Shown in pieces: positions 1-7,785 of a stretch of DNA of 64,000 bases. The stretch is from an uncultured Collinsella sp. Its GTDB lineage: Bacteria; Actinomycetota; Coriobacteriia; Coriobacteriales; Coriobacteriaceae. The stretch spans positions 3,453 through 67,452 of the forward strand of contig CAUFXK010000001.1 in assembly GCA_959596495.1 (NCBI GenBank), in the 5' to 3' direction. Each line of letters begins with the position of its first letter. Position 1 is the first letter of the stretch. The translations under genes and the position numbers were made by a program. The notes under the pieces are model-generated. The model was not told the origin of the DNA and ran no database searches. It worked only from the letters and a program-made list of their open reading frames with translations.

Positions 1-380
1 TCATCGACGACAAGGTCGCCGGCGACGAGGTCCTGAAGTCCACCATGAGGATGGCGCGCCCCGCGGGCATGGCCGTTTCGATCATCTCCGAGCAGACCGC
101 GCTCAAGAACTTCGCCGCGGGCAAGTACGACCGCGAGAAGGTCTTCGTCATCGCCAAGGAGCCCGAGACGATGCTTCGCCTGGTCGAGTCGGGCGTCGAG
201 CTCCCGTCGCTGGTCGTCGGCGGCTCGCTCGTCAAGGAGGACGGCATCCAGCTCACCCAGCGCGCCTACGCCTCCGCCGAGAACGTCCAGAGCTACAAGG
301 CGCTCATCGCCCGTGGCGTCAAGGTGACGGCCCAGTTCGTGCCCGCCGACAAGCCCGTCTCCGTCGCAGACCTCATCTAA
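1..380 (+). CDS. PTS mannose/fructose/sorbose family IIB component (5' cut by window)
   Basis: The reading frame is open from base 3, so the gene begins left of the window and the ATG at 45 is internal. IIB carries the phosphate from IIA to the incoming sugar on its phosphorylatable histidine, which in this family lies in the first ~20 residues and is therefore not visible here. The visible part matches the family: an early RPAGM-type turn, a lid-like stretch KEPETMLRLVESGV, then LPSLVVGGSL, which fits the conserved NVGG-like core. It sits 9 bp before IIC in one operon with IID and IIA. Identity rests on this similarity plus the operon; substrate specificity cannot be read from it. Confidence 0.85.
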   Translation, partial: IDDKVAGDEVLKSTMRMARPAGMAVSIISEQTALKNFAAGKYDREKVFVIAKEPETMLRLVESGVELPSLVVGGSLVKEDGIQLTQRAYASAENVQSYKALIARGVKVTAQFVPADKPVSVADLI

Positions 381-389
381 GGGGGAAAT

Positions 390-1175
390 ATGGTCAACTT
401 CACTATCCTGCAGGTCGTCCTTTTGACCCTGCTGGCCTTCATCAAGCACGTGGACTACTACGGCATCCCGATGATCTTCGTCAATTACGCCGTTTTCTGG
501 GGCCTCATCACCGGAGTCGTCATGGGCGACTGGAAGACCGGCCTTGTCATCGGCGGCACCATTCAGCTCATGCAGCTCGGCGTCGCGGGCTTCGGCGGCT
601 CCTCCATTCCCGACTACGGCACGATGGCCATCATCGCCACAGCCTACGGCGTGACCCTGGGCGCGGACACGGGCCTCGCCATCGGCCTGCCGGTCGGCAT
701 GCTCGGCATCCAGCTCGACGTCATCGTCAAGATCCTCAACGGCTTCGTCGTCGAGAAGTCCCAGAAGTTCTGCGACGAGGGCAAGTTCAAGCAGATGAAC
801 GCCATCCTGTGGGTCTGCCCCGTGCTCTTCGGCCTGTGCGCCGCCCTGCCCGTCTTTGTCTCCGTGACCCTCGGCCAGCCCGCCGTCAACTGGCTCCTCG
901 AGGTTATGCCCCAGTGGTTCCTTTCCGGCCTCACCCTCGCCGGCAAGATGCTCCCGGCCGTCGGAATCGCGATGCTGCTGCGTTACATGCCCACCGGCAA
1001 GTACTTCCAGTACCTGCTCGCCGGCTTCTTCCTCTCGGCCTTCCTGAACGTGCCCATCATCGGCGCCGCCATCGTCGGCTTTGCCCTCGCGATCGCGTTC
1101 TACCAGCGCGCCGAGAGGGACACCGAGCTCGCCGCCCACGCTTCCGCAGACGCCTTCATCGGAGAGGATGAGTAA
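390..1175 (+). CDS. PTS mannose-family IIC membrane component
   Basis: 261 residues, strongly hydrophobic with about 6-8 predicted membrane spans, as expected for the ManY/AgaC/SorA type IIC. Its features include GGTIQLMQLGVAGFGG near residues 55-70, typical of this family's substrate pore. A GGGGGA ribosome-binding site precedes ATG 390. It lies between IIB and IID, and the gap to IID is 2 bp, so translation is probably coupled. IIC and IID together form the sugar channel in the cytoplasmic membrane. Substrate is unknown; the downstream GH172 enzyme and ROK kinase suggest a fructose-, arabinose- or other furanose-containing sugar. Confidence 0.92.
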   Translation: MVNFTILQVVLLTLLAFIKHVDYYGIPMIFVNYAVFWGLITGVVMGDWKTGLVIGGTIQLMQLGVAGFGGSSIPDYGTMAIIATAYGVTLGADTGLAIGLPVGMLGIQLDVIVKILNGFVVEKSQKFCDEGKFKQMNAILWVCPVLFGLCAALPVFVSVTLGQPAVNWLLEVMPQWFLSGLTLAGKMLPAVGIAMLLRYMPTGKYFQYLLAGFFLSAFLNVPIIGAAIVGFALAIAFYQRAERDTELAAHASADAFIGEDE

Positions 1176-1177
1176 CC

Positions 1178-2011
1178 ATGGAAAACGAGAACATCACCGC
1201 CGTCGCCAAGGGCAAGCCCTCCGGCTACAAGGTCACCAAGAAGGACCTGCGCAACGCGAACTGGCGCTGGCTCATGAGCGTGTGCACCTTCAACTACCAG
1301 ACCCAGCAGGGCGCCTCAGTCGCCTACGCCCTCTCGCCGGTCCTGAGGAAGATCTACACGAACGACGAGGACTATAAGCAAGCGCTCAACAACCACTTCC
1401 GCTACTACAACACCCAGCCTTGGCTCGCCGCCATCATCCTTGGCGCCTGCGTGGCCATGGAGGAGCGCGACGGCCTAGCGGCGGCGGACGCCGTCCAAGA
1501 CCTGAAGATCGGCACCATGGGACCGCTCGCCGGCGTCGGCGACTCCCTGCTCATGACCATGATCCCGACCATCATGGGCTCCATCGCCGCCTACATGGCC
1601 ATCGAGGGCAACCCCGTGGGAGCCGGCATCTGGTTCGCGCTCATCCTGGCCATCTTCTGGGTCCGCATGCACGCCCTCGAGTTCGGCTACAAGCAGGGCG
1701 TGAAGCTCGTCACCGACTTCAGCGAGAAGCTTCCCAACCTCACTGCCGCCGCCTCCGTGCTCGGCCTCACCGTGGTCGGCCGCCTCATCGCCTCGGTCAT
1801 CGGCGTCACCTGCCCGATTAGCTTCAGCTTCGGCGACGTCGCGATGGAGATCCAGCCGCTGCTCGACAAGATCCTGCCTGCCATGATCCCCGCCGCCATC
1901 ACGGGAAGCGCGTATTACCTTCTTACCAAGAAGAACGCGAGCATGACGGCCCTCATCCTCGTGGTGATTGTCCTCGCGATGGTCGCCTCCGCCGCCGGCA
2001 TCCTCGCTTAG
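1178..2011 (+). CDS. PTS mannose-family IID membrane component
   Basis: 277 residues. The N-terminal cytoplasmic part carries the family signature NWRWLMSVCTFNYQTQQG (about residues 28-45), followed by PLAGVGDSLLMTM and several membrane spans up to the C-terminus. This is the usual length and layout for ManZ/AgaD-type IID, the partner of IIC in the membrane complex that moves and phosphorylates the sugar. It starts 2 bp after IIC and ends 26 bp before IIA. In this operon IIA is a separate protein at the 3' end rather than fused to IIB. Confidence 0.93.
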   Translation: MENENITAVAKGKPSGYKVTKKDLRNANWRWLMSVCTFNYQTQQGASVAYALSPVLRKIYTNDEDYKQALNNHFRYYNTQPWLAAIILGACVAMEERDGLAAADAVQDLKIGTMGPLAGVGDSLLMTMIPTIMGSIAAYMAIEGNPVGAGIWFALILAIFWVRMHALEFGYKQGVKLVTDFSEKLPNLTAAASVLGLTVVGRLIASVIGVTCPISFSFGDVAMEIQPLLDKILPAMIPAAITGSAYYLLTKKNASMTALILVVIVLAMVASAAGILA

Positions 2012-2037
2012 CTTCGACCCAAGAGATTGGTGAATCA

Positions 2038-2436
2038 ATGAGAAAGATAGTTGTGGCGAGCCATTCCCTTCTCGCCCAGGGCTTCAAGGACACCCTCGAG
2101 TTCCTTACGGGTAAGGGCGACGCCGTCAACGCCGTGTGCGCCTACGTGAACGACAACGGCGAGGGGCTCGACGCGGCGGTCGAGGCGGCTCTTTCGGGCA
2201 CTGACGAGGTCGTCGTCCTTACCGACGCGTTCGGCGGCAGCGTGAACCAGCGCTTCTCCCGCTTCGCCTCCGACCGGATCCACGTGATCGCGGGTGTCAA
2301 CCTCCCGCTCGCCATGACGGTCGCGCTCGCGCGCCCCGACGAGAAGCTCGACTTCGATGCCCTCGTCAACGAGGCGCGCCAGCAGATCATCTACGTGAAC
2401 GGTGTCAGTTCTGCCGAGTGCGACGACGACGAATAG
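2038..2436 (+). CDS. PTS mannose-family IIA component
   Basis: 132 residues of the EIIA-Man fold. The N-terminal beta strand runs KIVVASHSLLAQG, with His9 as the expected phosphorylation site receiving phosphate from HPr. A second core motif, VVVLTDAFGGSVNQR, corresponds to the LTDlfGGSP region of EIIA-Man. It is a stand-alone cytoplasmic domain of typical length, with an acidic tail. It follows IID and precedes the GH172 gene by 12 bp, with GGAGG upstream of the next start, so IIB-IIC-IID-IIA-GH172 read as one transcription unit. Confidence 0.9.
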   Translation: MRKIVVASHSLLAQGFKDTLEFLTGKGDAVNAVCAYVNDNGEGLDAAVEAALSGTDEVVVLTDAFGGSVNQRFSRFASDRIHVIAGVNLPLAMTVALARPDEKLDFDALVNEARQQIIYVNGVSSAECDDDE

Positions 2437-2448
2437 AGGAGGTCGACG

Positions 2449-3573
2449 ATGAGAGAGTTCCTTAAGGACGTGTGGATGCACGGCGGTGAGGAAAGCCGCG
2501 CCATCACCCCCGAGAACATCACGGGCGAGAAGGGCCGCGCCGCCATGTCGGCCAGCCACCTCGGCGTCGGCCGCAAGGGCTCGTGCTGCGTGCCCCTTGA
2601 GTCCGGCGAGACCATCACGCTCGCGGACATCGAGGGCCCCGGCATCATCCGCCACATCTGGATGACCGTCCCCGACAAGACCGCCGCCGGCAGCTTCGTC
2701 ATGCGTGACCTCGTGCTGCGCTTCTACTGGGACGACGAGGAGACCCCCTCGGTCGAGTGCCCTGTCGGCGACTTCTTCTGCAACGGCTTCGGTGAGCGCG
2801 CCATCGTCAACTCGATGCCCATCTGCGTGAACCCGACGGGCGGCATGAACTGCTACTTCGAGATGCCCTTCAGGAAGCACGCCAAGGTCACGCTTACGAG
2901 CGAGCACCCCGGGTTCATTAAGTACATCTTCTACACGTTCAACTACGCGCTCACCGACGTGCCGGACGACGCCATGTACTTCCACGCCCGCTTTAACCGC
3001 GAGCGCAGCACCCGCAGGGGCGTCGACTACACCGTGCTCGACGGCGTGCGCGGCAAGGGCTACTACGTCGGCACCTACATGGCCCTGTGCGCCCTGGAGC
3101 GCTATTGGTGGGGCGAGGGCGAGATGAAGTTCTTCCTCGACGGCGACGAGGAGTTCCCCACGGTCACCTCGACGGGAGCCGAGGACTACTTCGGCGGTGC
3201 CTGGGCCTTCCTCGACAGGCCGCCCCACGCGCTGCCCGAGGCGCAGTGCTTCAACACGCTGTTCGCCGGCTACCCGTACCGCTCGACGCGCGACGCCACG
3301 CGCGACCGCTTCAGCGCGGGCAAGCCGAACCCGAATCCGATGCTCGCGACTAACGACGACGCGCTGCCCAGGCACGGCCTCTACAGGTGGCACCTTCCCG
3401 ACCCGATCTCGTTCAAGGAGGACCTGCGCGTGACGTTCCAGGACCTCGGCAACGACGACATCAAGCTCTACGAGCGCGAGGACGACATCTCCACCGTCGC
3501 CTACTGGTACCAAAGCGAGCCGCACGCCGTGCTCGCCCCGTTTGCCGCGAGGCAGGACCGCGTGCCCAGGTAG
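2449..3573 (+). CDS. DUF2961 / glycoside hydrolase family 172 protein
   Basis: 374 residues. The N-terminus ESRAITPENITGEKG (about 15-29) is the hallmark opening of DUF2961 proteins, now classed as GH172. A second conserved block STGAEDYFGG contains a Glu near 245 that matches a predicted catalytic carboxylate; WWGEGEMKFFLDGD precedes it. Characterised family members act on alpha-D-fructofuranosides, difructose anhydrides or D-arabinofuranosides and oligomerise as trimers or hexamers. No signal peptide is visible, so it would act in the cytoplasm on a sugar brought in by the adjacent PTS. The placement directly after the PTS genes and before a ROK kinase supports a catabolic role. The exact substrate is unknown. 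Confidence 0.85.
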   Translation: MREFLKDVWMHGGEESRAITPENITGEKGRAAMSASHLGVGRKGSCCVPLESGETITLADIEGPGIIRHIWMTVPDKTAAGSFVMRDLVLRFYWDDEETPSVECPVGDFFCNGFGERAIVNSMPICVNPTGGMNCYFEMPFRKHAKVTLTSEHPGFIKYIFYTFNYALTDVPDDAMYFHARFNRERSTRRGVDYTVLDGVRGKGYYVGTYMALCALERYWWGEGEMKFFLDGDEEFPTVTSTGAEDYFGGAWAFLDRPPHALPEAQCFNTLFAGYPYRSTRDATRDRFSAGKPNPNPMLATNDDALPRHGLYRWHLPDPISFKEDLRVTFQDLGNDDIKLYEREDDISTVAYWYQSEPHAVLAPFAARQDRVPR

Positions 3574-3600
3574 GGTCGCCTCGAAACAAGCCAACGTTAT

Positions 3601-3638
3601 GGGCGCCCGTGGTTGACCATGACTGCGGGCGTCCCTTT
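3601..3638 (+). terminator. Hairpin between GH172 and ROK kinase genes
   Basis: GGGCGCCCG (3601-3609) pairs with CGGGCGTCCC (3626-3635), followed by only a few T residues before the AAGGAGG of the kinase gene. It could be a weak terminator or mRNA-stabilising stem within the operon that lowers kinase expression. Confidence 0.4.
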
Positions 3639-3652
3639 GTAAGGAGGATCAC

Positions 3653-4537
3653 ATGAGCGAAAAGCAAATGAGGCTCGGCGCCCTCGAAGCCGGCGGGACC
3701 AAGATGGTCTGTGCCGTGGTGTCCGGCGACGGCGAGGTCCTCGACCGTATGGAGACCCCGACGCTTACGCCCGCCGAGACCGTCCCGCAGATGATCGAGT
3801 GGTTCACCGCCCGCGATGTGGACGCGTTGGGCATCGGCGCCTTCGGCCCGACCTGCGTCGACCCCAACGACGAGCGCTACGGCTCCATCCTCCAGACGCC
3901 CAAGCTCGCGTGGCGAGGCCATGGTCTTCGCGCCGCGTTCGCCGACGACCTCGGGATTCCGGTGGCCTACGACACGGACGTTAACGTTGCCTGCCTCGGC
4001 GAAGTGGTCTTCGGCTGCTGCAAGGGGCTCGAGGACGCCGTCTACGTGACCATCGGCACCGGCGTGGGCGCGGGCGTCATGTGCGCGGGCAGACTCCTTC
4101 ACGGCATGCTGCACCCCGAGGCCGGTCACATGCTGGTAAGGACCCGTCCCACCGAGGAGGGACGCTGCGTCTGCCCGAGCCACGCGAGCTGTCTCGAGGG
4201 GCTCGCCTCCGGCCCCGCCATCGCCGCGCGCTGGGGAAAGCCCGCGGCCGAGCTCGCGGACAACGATGAGGTGTGGGCGCTCGAGGGGGATTATCTGGGG
4301 CAGATGTGCGCGAACCTCGTGCTCATGTACTCGCCTCGCCGCATCGTCCTCGGCGGCGGCGTGATGCACCAGGAGCAGCTCTACGGCATCGTCCGCAAGA
4401 AGACCCTCGAATATCTGGGTGGCTACATCCAGACCGCCGAGCTTAAGGACATGGAGAGCTACATCTGCGCCCCGGGCTGCGGCGGCGACCAAGGAATCCT
4501 CGGCGCGGCCGAGCTGGCAAGAAGGGCGCTCGCGTAA
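3653..4537 (+). CDS. ROK family sugar kinase, fructokinase-like
   Basis: 294 residues. The N-terminal phosphate loop is LGALEAGGTKMVCAV (about 8-22). A GIGAFGP block and the zinc-binding ROK motif follow: HPEAGH near 153-158, then RCVCPSHASCLEG. The variant G.ciCp.H..ClEG motif is typical of bacterial ROK fructokinases (ScrK/GmuE group). It would phosphorylate a free hexose such as fructose with ATP in the cytoplasm, consistent with release of monosaccharide by the GH172 enzyme. AAGGAGG lies 6 bp before ATG 3653. Some ROK relatives are mannokinases or allokinases, so the substrate is likely but not proven. Confidence 0.85.
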   Translation: MSEKQMRLGALEAGGTKMVCAVVSGDGEVLDRMETPTLTPAETVPQMIEWFTARDVDALGIGAFGPTCVDPNDERYGSILQTPKLAWRGHGLRAAFADDLGIPVAYDTDVNVACLGEVVFGCCKGLEDAVYVTIGTGVGAGVMCAGRLLHGMLHPEAGHMLVRTRPTEEGRCVCPSHASCLEGLASGPAIAARWGKPAAELADNDEVWALEGDYLGQMCANLVLMYSPRRIVLGGGVMHQEQLYGIVRKKTLEYLGGYIQTAELKDMESYICAPGCGGDQGILGAAELARRALA

Positions 4538-4569
4538 CTTGCGCTCTCTCCGCCATACAACGCGTTAAG

Positions 4570-4619
4570 AAAAGACGAGCGCTTCTTGCCAATTGAGCGG
4601 CAAGAAGTGCTCGTCTTTT
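4570..4619. terminator. Bidirectional rho-independent terminator
   Basis: Perfect 21-bp inverted repeat: arm 4570-4590 (starting AAAAGACGAGCG) and arm 4599-4619 (ending CGTCTTTT), with an 8-base loop. Runs of A on the left and T on the right allow termination from both strands, closing the sugar operon and anything read leftward from the decayed patch. Confidence 0.92.
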
Positions 4620-4653
4620 GCATTTGTTTTTGGGGCAGGACGCCACGCCTCCG

Positions 4654-4896
4654 CTAGAGTCCCTGGACCGCCACACCCACGAGGTTTGGACCGGTGTGGA
4701 CAAGAAGCGCGGGGCTGATGTCGGAGCGGACGACCTCCACCGCGTTGGCCACGCGCTCGCACAGGGCCTGCTCCATACGGTCGTAGAGGTCGGCGTGGGC
4801 CGAGGTGCGGCTCGCGGCAAAGCGCACCTTGGGGTGCTTCTCGACGATGGCGGCGATAAGCTTGACCTCGGTGCGATGCGGTACTTGCACAGCCAT
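4654..4896 (-). pseudogene. DegV-like C-terminal fragment
   Basis: An 80-codon leftward frame ends in LLVHTGPNLVGVAVQGL, which resembles the ...tHtGPGtvgv... C-terminus of fatty-acid-binding DegV proteins. Full DegV proteins are ~280 residues; only the last ~75 codons remain. The start at 4896 has no ribosome-binding site, and the upstream sequence in another frame belongs to an IS200-like element, so this is best read as a gene truncated by an insertion. The DegV assignment rests on a short motif and is tentative. Confidence 0.45.
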
Positions 4897-5087
4897 TTCG
4901 TGTGCGCGAGGCTGTTGGCTTTCTGGGCCACAGCAATCACCTTCCCCCTAGTATGATGACCTGAACAATCCTCATGCTAGGGGGAAGGTTTTTGTCGCGT
5001 AGCGGAAATTGGCCTCCACCCGCTGAGCGGGTGGCTTTCTATGCCGCGCGTGCCGCGCGGCACGGACTAAAGTCCATGAATAAAAAC
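4872..5087 (-). mobile_element. IS200/IS605-like element end with truncated tnpA start
   Basis: The leftward frame from GTG 4940 reads KANSLAHTKWLCKYRIA, a match to the N-terminus of IS200-type TnpA (NSLAHT+W.CKYHIVF...), and then loses similarity near 4872. Upstream of that start an 18-bp imperfect inverted repeat (4939-4956 with 4972-4989) encloses the GGGGGAAGG ribosome-binding site, as in IS200 leaders that sequester translation. Further out, hairpins CCACCCGCT/AGCGGGTGG (5016-5034), TGCCGCGCG/CGCGCGGCA (5042-5062) and GGACTAAAGTCC (5064-5075) fit the subterminal hairpins of this family. The transposase itself is missing. Confidence 0.6.
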
Positions 5088-5134
5088 GAGGAAGGCCACG
5101 TCCGGCCTCCCTCGCAAAGAGTCTCTGATTGCTC

Positions 5135-5197
5135 CCACTCATTGGGGACAGACTTACATGAGTGATTGCACTCATTGGGGACAGACTTAAATGAGTG
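5135..5197. repeat. Two copies of a 29-bp palindrome-flanked repeat
   Basis: CACTCATTGGGGACAGACTT appears at 5136 and 5169, each copy closed by ATGAGTG, so CACTCAT and ATGAGTG are inverted ends around a GGGGACAGACTTA core. Similar cores are often seen near REP-associated (RAYT) transposases. No transposase is intact here. Confidence 0.7.
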
Positions 5198-5214
5198 CTC
5201 TTGAAATGCCGGCG

Positions 5215-5345
5215 CCTGGGGACGTTCTTTTTCTGTCTGCAGTTTGGGACGTTCCTTTTCTGTCGGCAGTTTGGGACGGTCCTTAGAGCTGCAGCGCGCC
5301 ATGAGCGACGAGGCGAAGCGGATCATCCTGTCTTTCGAGTTCTAA
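5215..5345. repeat. Short direct repeats GGGACGTTCYTTTTCTGTC with a possible gene-tail remnant
   Basis: GGGGACGTTCTTTTTCTGTC (5218 on), GGGACGTTCCTTTTCTGTCG and GGGACGGTCCTT follow each other at ~27-bp spacing. They run into a short open stretch ending at TAA 5345 (SDEAKRIILSFEF), which may be the degraded tail of an unidentified gene. No start or ribosome-binding site is visible. Confidence 0.45.
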
Positions 5346-5553
5346 GCAGAATTCCCCGTCTTTGAGTAATGATTAGTGCGCATTTGTGCGTATTTGTGTG
5401 CGTAGGATTGCGTGGCTATGCGTGTATAAGCACCGTCTGCGGCTGTATTATGACCATTTGGCGGTTATATACGCAAAAGTACGCACATACGCGCTAATTT
5501 GTGCGAATATAGAGACGGCAGAAATGTTAGACGCTCCATGACCCAGGAGGCAC
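5346..5553 (+). promoter_or_regulatory. Promoter region of the Gfo/Idh-DeoR operon with GTGCGTA-type repeats
   Basis: AT-richer stretch with repeated GTGCGYATTTGTGCG-like words at 5376-5404 and inverted counterparts (TACGCAAAAGTACGCAC, 5469-5485, then CGCGCTAATTTGTGCG). A TATTAT at 5446-5451 is a candidate -10. Because the second gene of the operon encodes a DeoR-type regulator, these repeats are plausible operator sites. That link is inferred. Confidence 0.5.
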
Positions 5554-6636
5554 ATGATGGCAGATTCTAAGCAGGCTCCGCTCGACGCCGCGGCAGCCGC
5601 CAAAGCAGCGTTTGCTTCGGTCCAGGACAAGCCGTTCCCCGATGATATCTTTACGGCTCCCGAGCTTCGTTGGGCTGTAATCGGGTGCGGCGTTATCGCC
5701 AACCAGATGGCCCAGTCTCTCGCTCTTGCCGGCCGCAAGCTCGCGGGCGTCGCCAACCGTACGTTGTCCAAGGCTCAGGCTTTTGCCGAGCTGTATGGCG
5801 TTGAGAAGGTCTATGACACGGTCGAGGACCTCTATGCCGATCCTGACATCGATGCTGTCTATATCACCACGCCGCATAACACGCACATCACTTATCTGCG
5901 TGCCGCGCTGGCCGCCGGCAAGCACGTGCTCTGCGAGAAGGCCATTACCCTCAACTCCGCCGAGCTCGACGAGGCTCGTGCCATAGCCGATGAGCACAAC
6001 GTGGTCCTTATGGATGCCACCACGGTGCTCCACATGCCGCTGTATCAGGAGCTGCGCCGTCGCATGGATGCTGGCGACTTTGGCCGCATGAACCTCGCCC
6101 AGCTTAACTTTGGCAGCTATAAGGAGTACGGCGACCTGACCAACCGTTTCTACAATCGCAACCTTGCCGGCGGTGCCATGCTCGATATTGGTGTGTATGC
6201 CCTGTCCGTCATGCGCTTGTTTATGGCCAGCCAACCCGCCGAGGTCGTGTCTCTGGGCAATACCTGCGAGACTGGCGTTGACGTAGCGGGTGGCATTGTC
6301 TGCCGTAACGCCGAGCAGCAGCTGGGCGTCGTGAGCCTTACGCTCCACTCCAAGCAGCCCAAGCGCTCGGTCATCAGCTTCGATAAGTGCTATATCGAGG
6401 TCAACGAGTATCCACGCGCCGACCATGCGACCATCGTGTGGACTGCGGACGGTCACCGTGAGGAGGTCCACGCTGGCACCGAGGCCTACGCACTGTGCTA
6501 CGAGATGGCAGACCTGGAGAAGGCCGTTGCTGGCGATGATTCGAAGCGCGAGCTTCTGGGCTATGCTTCTGATGTTATGGAGCTGATGACCAAGCTCCGC
6601 GCCGATTGGGGAGTCGTGTACCCCGAGGAGGAGTAA
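5554..6636 (+). CDS. Gfo/Idh/MocA family NAD(P)-dependent oxidoreductase
   Basis: 360 residues. After a ~38-residue leader comes a Rossmann fold with WAVIGCGVIANQMA (about 40-53), then ITTPHNTHI and HVLCEKAITLN, whose EK lysine is the family's usual active-site residue. The C-terminal half is the GFO/IDH/MocA substrate domain (FYNRNLAGGAMLDIGVYAL). Such enzymes oxidise or epimerise sugars, inositols or their derivatives with NAD(P). AGGAGG sits 3 bp before ATG 5554 and 6 bp before ATG 5557, so the second ATG may be the true start. It is followed 3 bp later by a DeoR-type regulator, suggesting a regulated sugar-catabolic pair. Confidence 0.88.
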   Translation: MMADSKQAPLDAAAAAKAAFASVQDKPFPDDIFTAPELRWAVIGCGVIANQMAQSLALAGRKLAGVANRTLSKAQAFAELYGVEKVYDTVEDLYADPDIDAVYITTPHNTHITYLRAALAAGKHVLCEKAITLNSAELDEARAIADEHNVVLMDATTVLHMPLYQELRRRMDAGDFGRMNLAQLNFGSYKEYGDLTNRFYNRNLAGGAMLDIGVYALSVMRLFMASQPAEVVSLGNTCETGVDVAGGIVCRNAEQQLGVVSLTLHSKQPKRSVISFDKCYIEVNEYPRADHATIVWTADGHREEVHAGTEAYALCYEMADLEKAVAGDDSKRELLGYASDVMELMTKLRADWGVVYPEEE

Positions 6637-6639
6637 GCG

Positions 6640-7386
6640 ATGCTTGCGGAAGATAGGCTCAACGCGATCGTGTCGATGGTGCAGCAGACCGGCTCGGTTA
6701 CCGTGCCGGAGCTTGCCGAGGCCCTGGGCGTGACACCGTCCACCATTCGCCGTGACTTGCAAACGCTCGACCGCGCGCACCGTATCGCCAAGGTGCACGG
6801 AGGCGCGATGAGTCTTGAGCGCGCGCACGTGACGCGTGACCTGACGATCAGCGAGCGCAGTGATCTCCATAACGATGACAAGGAGCGCATCTGCGCCCGT
6901 GCCGCGGCCCTGGTGGAGCCCGATAGCTTTGTGTATATCGATTCGGGCTCCACGACCCTCAAGCTCATCGAGCATCTTCCGCATCTCGACGGCGTCACCT
7001 ATGTGACTGATTCCGTGCTCCATGCTCAGCATCTCGCTTTGCGCGGCATGCGTACCGTGGTGCTGGGCGGCGAGCTCAAACCCGAGACCGAGGCGCTCGT
7101 TGGCCCCGATGCCTTGGCAACTCTAGACCGCTATAACTTCAACTGCGGCTTTTGGGGTTCCAACGGCATTGCCGCCGAGCAGGGCTTTACGACGCCCGAT
7201 ATCGAGGAGGCACAGGTCAAGCGCATCTCGATGCGCCATACGGCCAAACGCTTCGTAATCTCGGATGCCAGCAAATTTGGCATGGTGGCGCCCGTCAAGT
7301 TTGCGGACTTCCGCGACGCAACGATTATTACCGCGGGTGAGGTGCCCGCCAAGTACCAGGCGATGGAAAACGTCATCACGGTCTAG
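6640..7386 (+). CDS. DeoR family transcriptional regulator
   Basis: 248 residues. The N-terminal winged helix shows SVTVPELAEALGVTPSTIRR and DLQTLDRAHRIAKVHGGAM, the standard DeoR DNA-binding signature. The C-terminal DeoRC sensor domain has YIDSGSTTLKLIEHL and VLGGELKPETEALVGP, which bind a phosphorylated sugar effector in characterised members. It is 3 bp downstream of the oxidoreductase gene, so the two are co-transcribed and the regulator probably controls its own operon. The effector is unknown. Confidence 0.93.
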   Translation: MLAEDRLNAIVSMVQQTGSVTVPELAEALGVTPSTIRRDLQTLDRAHRIAKVHGGAMSLERAHVTRDLTISERSDLHNDDKERICARAAALVEPDSFVYIDSGSTTLKLIEHLPHLDGVTYVTDSVLHAQHLALRGMRTVVLGGELKPETEALVGPDALATLDRYNFNCGFWGSNGIAAEQGFTTPDIEEAQVKRISMRHTAKRFVISDASKFGMVAPVKFADFRDATIITAGEVPAKYQAMENVITV

Positions 7387-7426
7387 CAACGGGGCGAGGC
7401 CAAAACCATTTAGTTTTCTCAATAGA

Positions 7427-7461
7427 AAAGCGGCAACGTCCATTACGGGCGTTGCCGCTTT
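7427..7461 (+). terminator. Rho-independent terminator after deoR-type gene
   Basis: AAAGCGGCAACG (7427-7438) pairs with CGTTGCCGCTTT (7450-7461), an 11-base loop, followed by a T-containing tail. Confidence 0.85.
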
Positions 7462-7478
7462 CGTTGTCTGCCGGTTTT

Positions 7479-7697
7479 GTCTAAGTCTGTAACAACTAGA
7501 CCGTTAAAAGTGGGCCAGGTGTTACAGATTGAGATACTTCCGAACCGCGCCGTCCCTTTGTCTAAATCTATAACATCTGAGGCTGATTTTGCCGAGTTAC
7601 TGTTACAGATTGAGATTTTCCTTTGAGGGGGATTCGAATGTCTCGATCTGTAACAGATAGACCGGAAAATGGGTTCTAACTGTTACAGATCGAGACG
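7479..7697. repeat. Three REP-like palindromic units (TCTGTAACA ... TGTTACAGAT)
   Basis: Three ~56-bp units at 7479-7534, 7560-7615 and 7640-7697. Each starts with a variant of GTCTAAATCTGTAACA and ends with the inverse TGTTACAGATTGAGA, leaving a ~25-bp variable middle. Spacing between starts is ~80 bp. They lie between the convergent deoR-type and pseudouridine synthase genes, a usual place for REP/BIME-like elements. No coding sequence is seen in 7387-7785. Confidence 0.8.
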
Positions 7698-7785
7698 TTT
7701 TGGGACCGCGGCTGAGTCATCGTGGCGGCTTGACGTTTGACCAGATAAAACCTATCAAAATAAACCTGTCCCTTTTTTGCAGGAT

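Noticed and set aside
2035..3594. Leftward 519-codon frame across the GH172 gene
   Set aside because: It is the GC-rich antisense shadow of IIA and GH172. It has Val/Arg/Gly/His-rich composition, no recognisable domain and no ribosome-binding site.
5527..7032. Leftward 501-codon frame across the oxidoreductase and deoR genes
   Set aside because: It spans two clearly coding genes on the opposite strand and has shadow-like composition.
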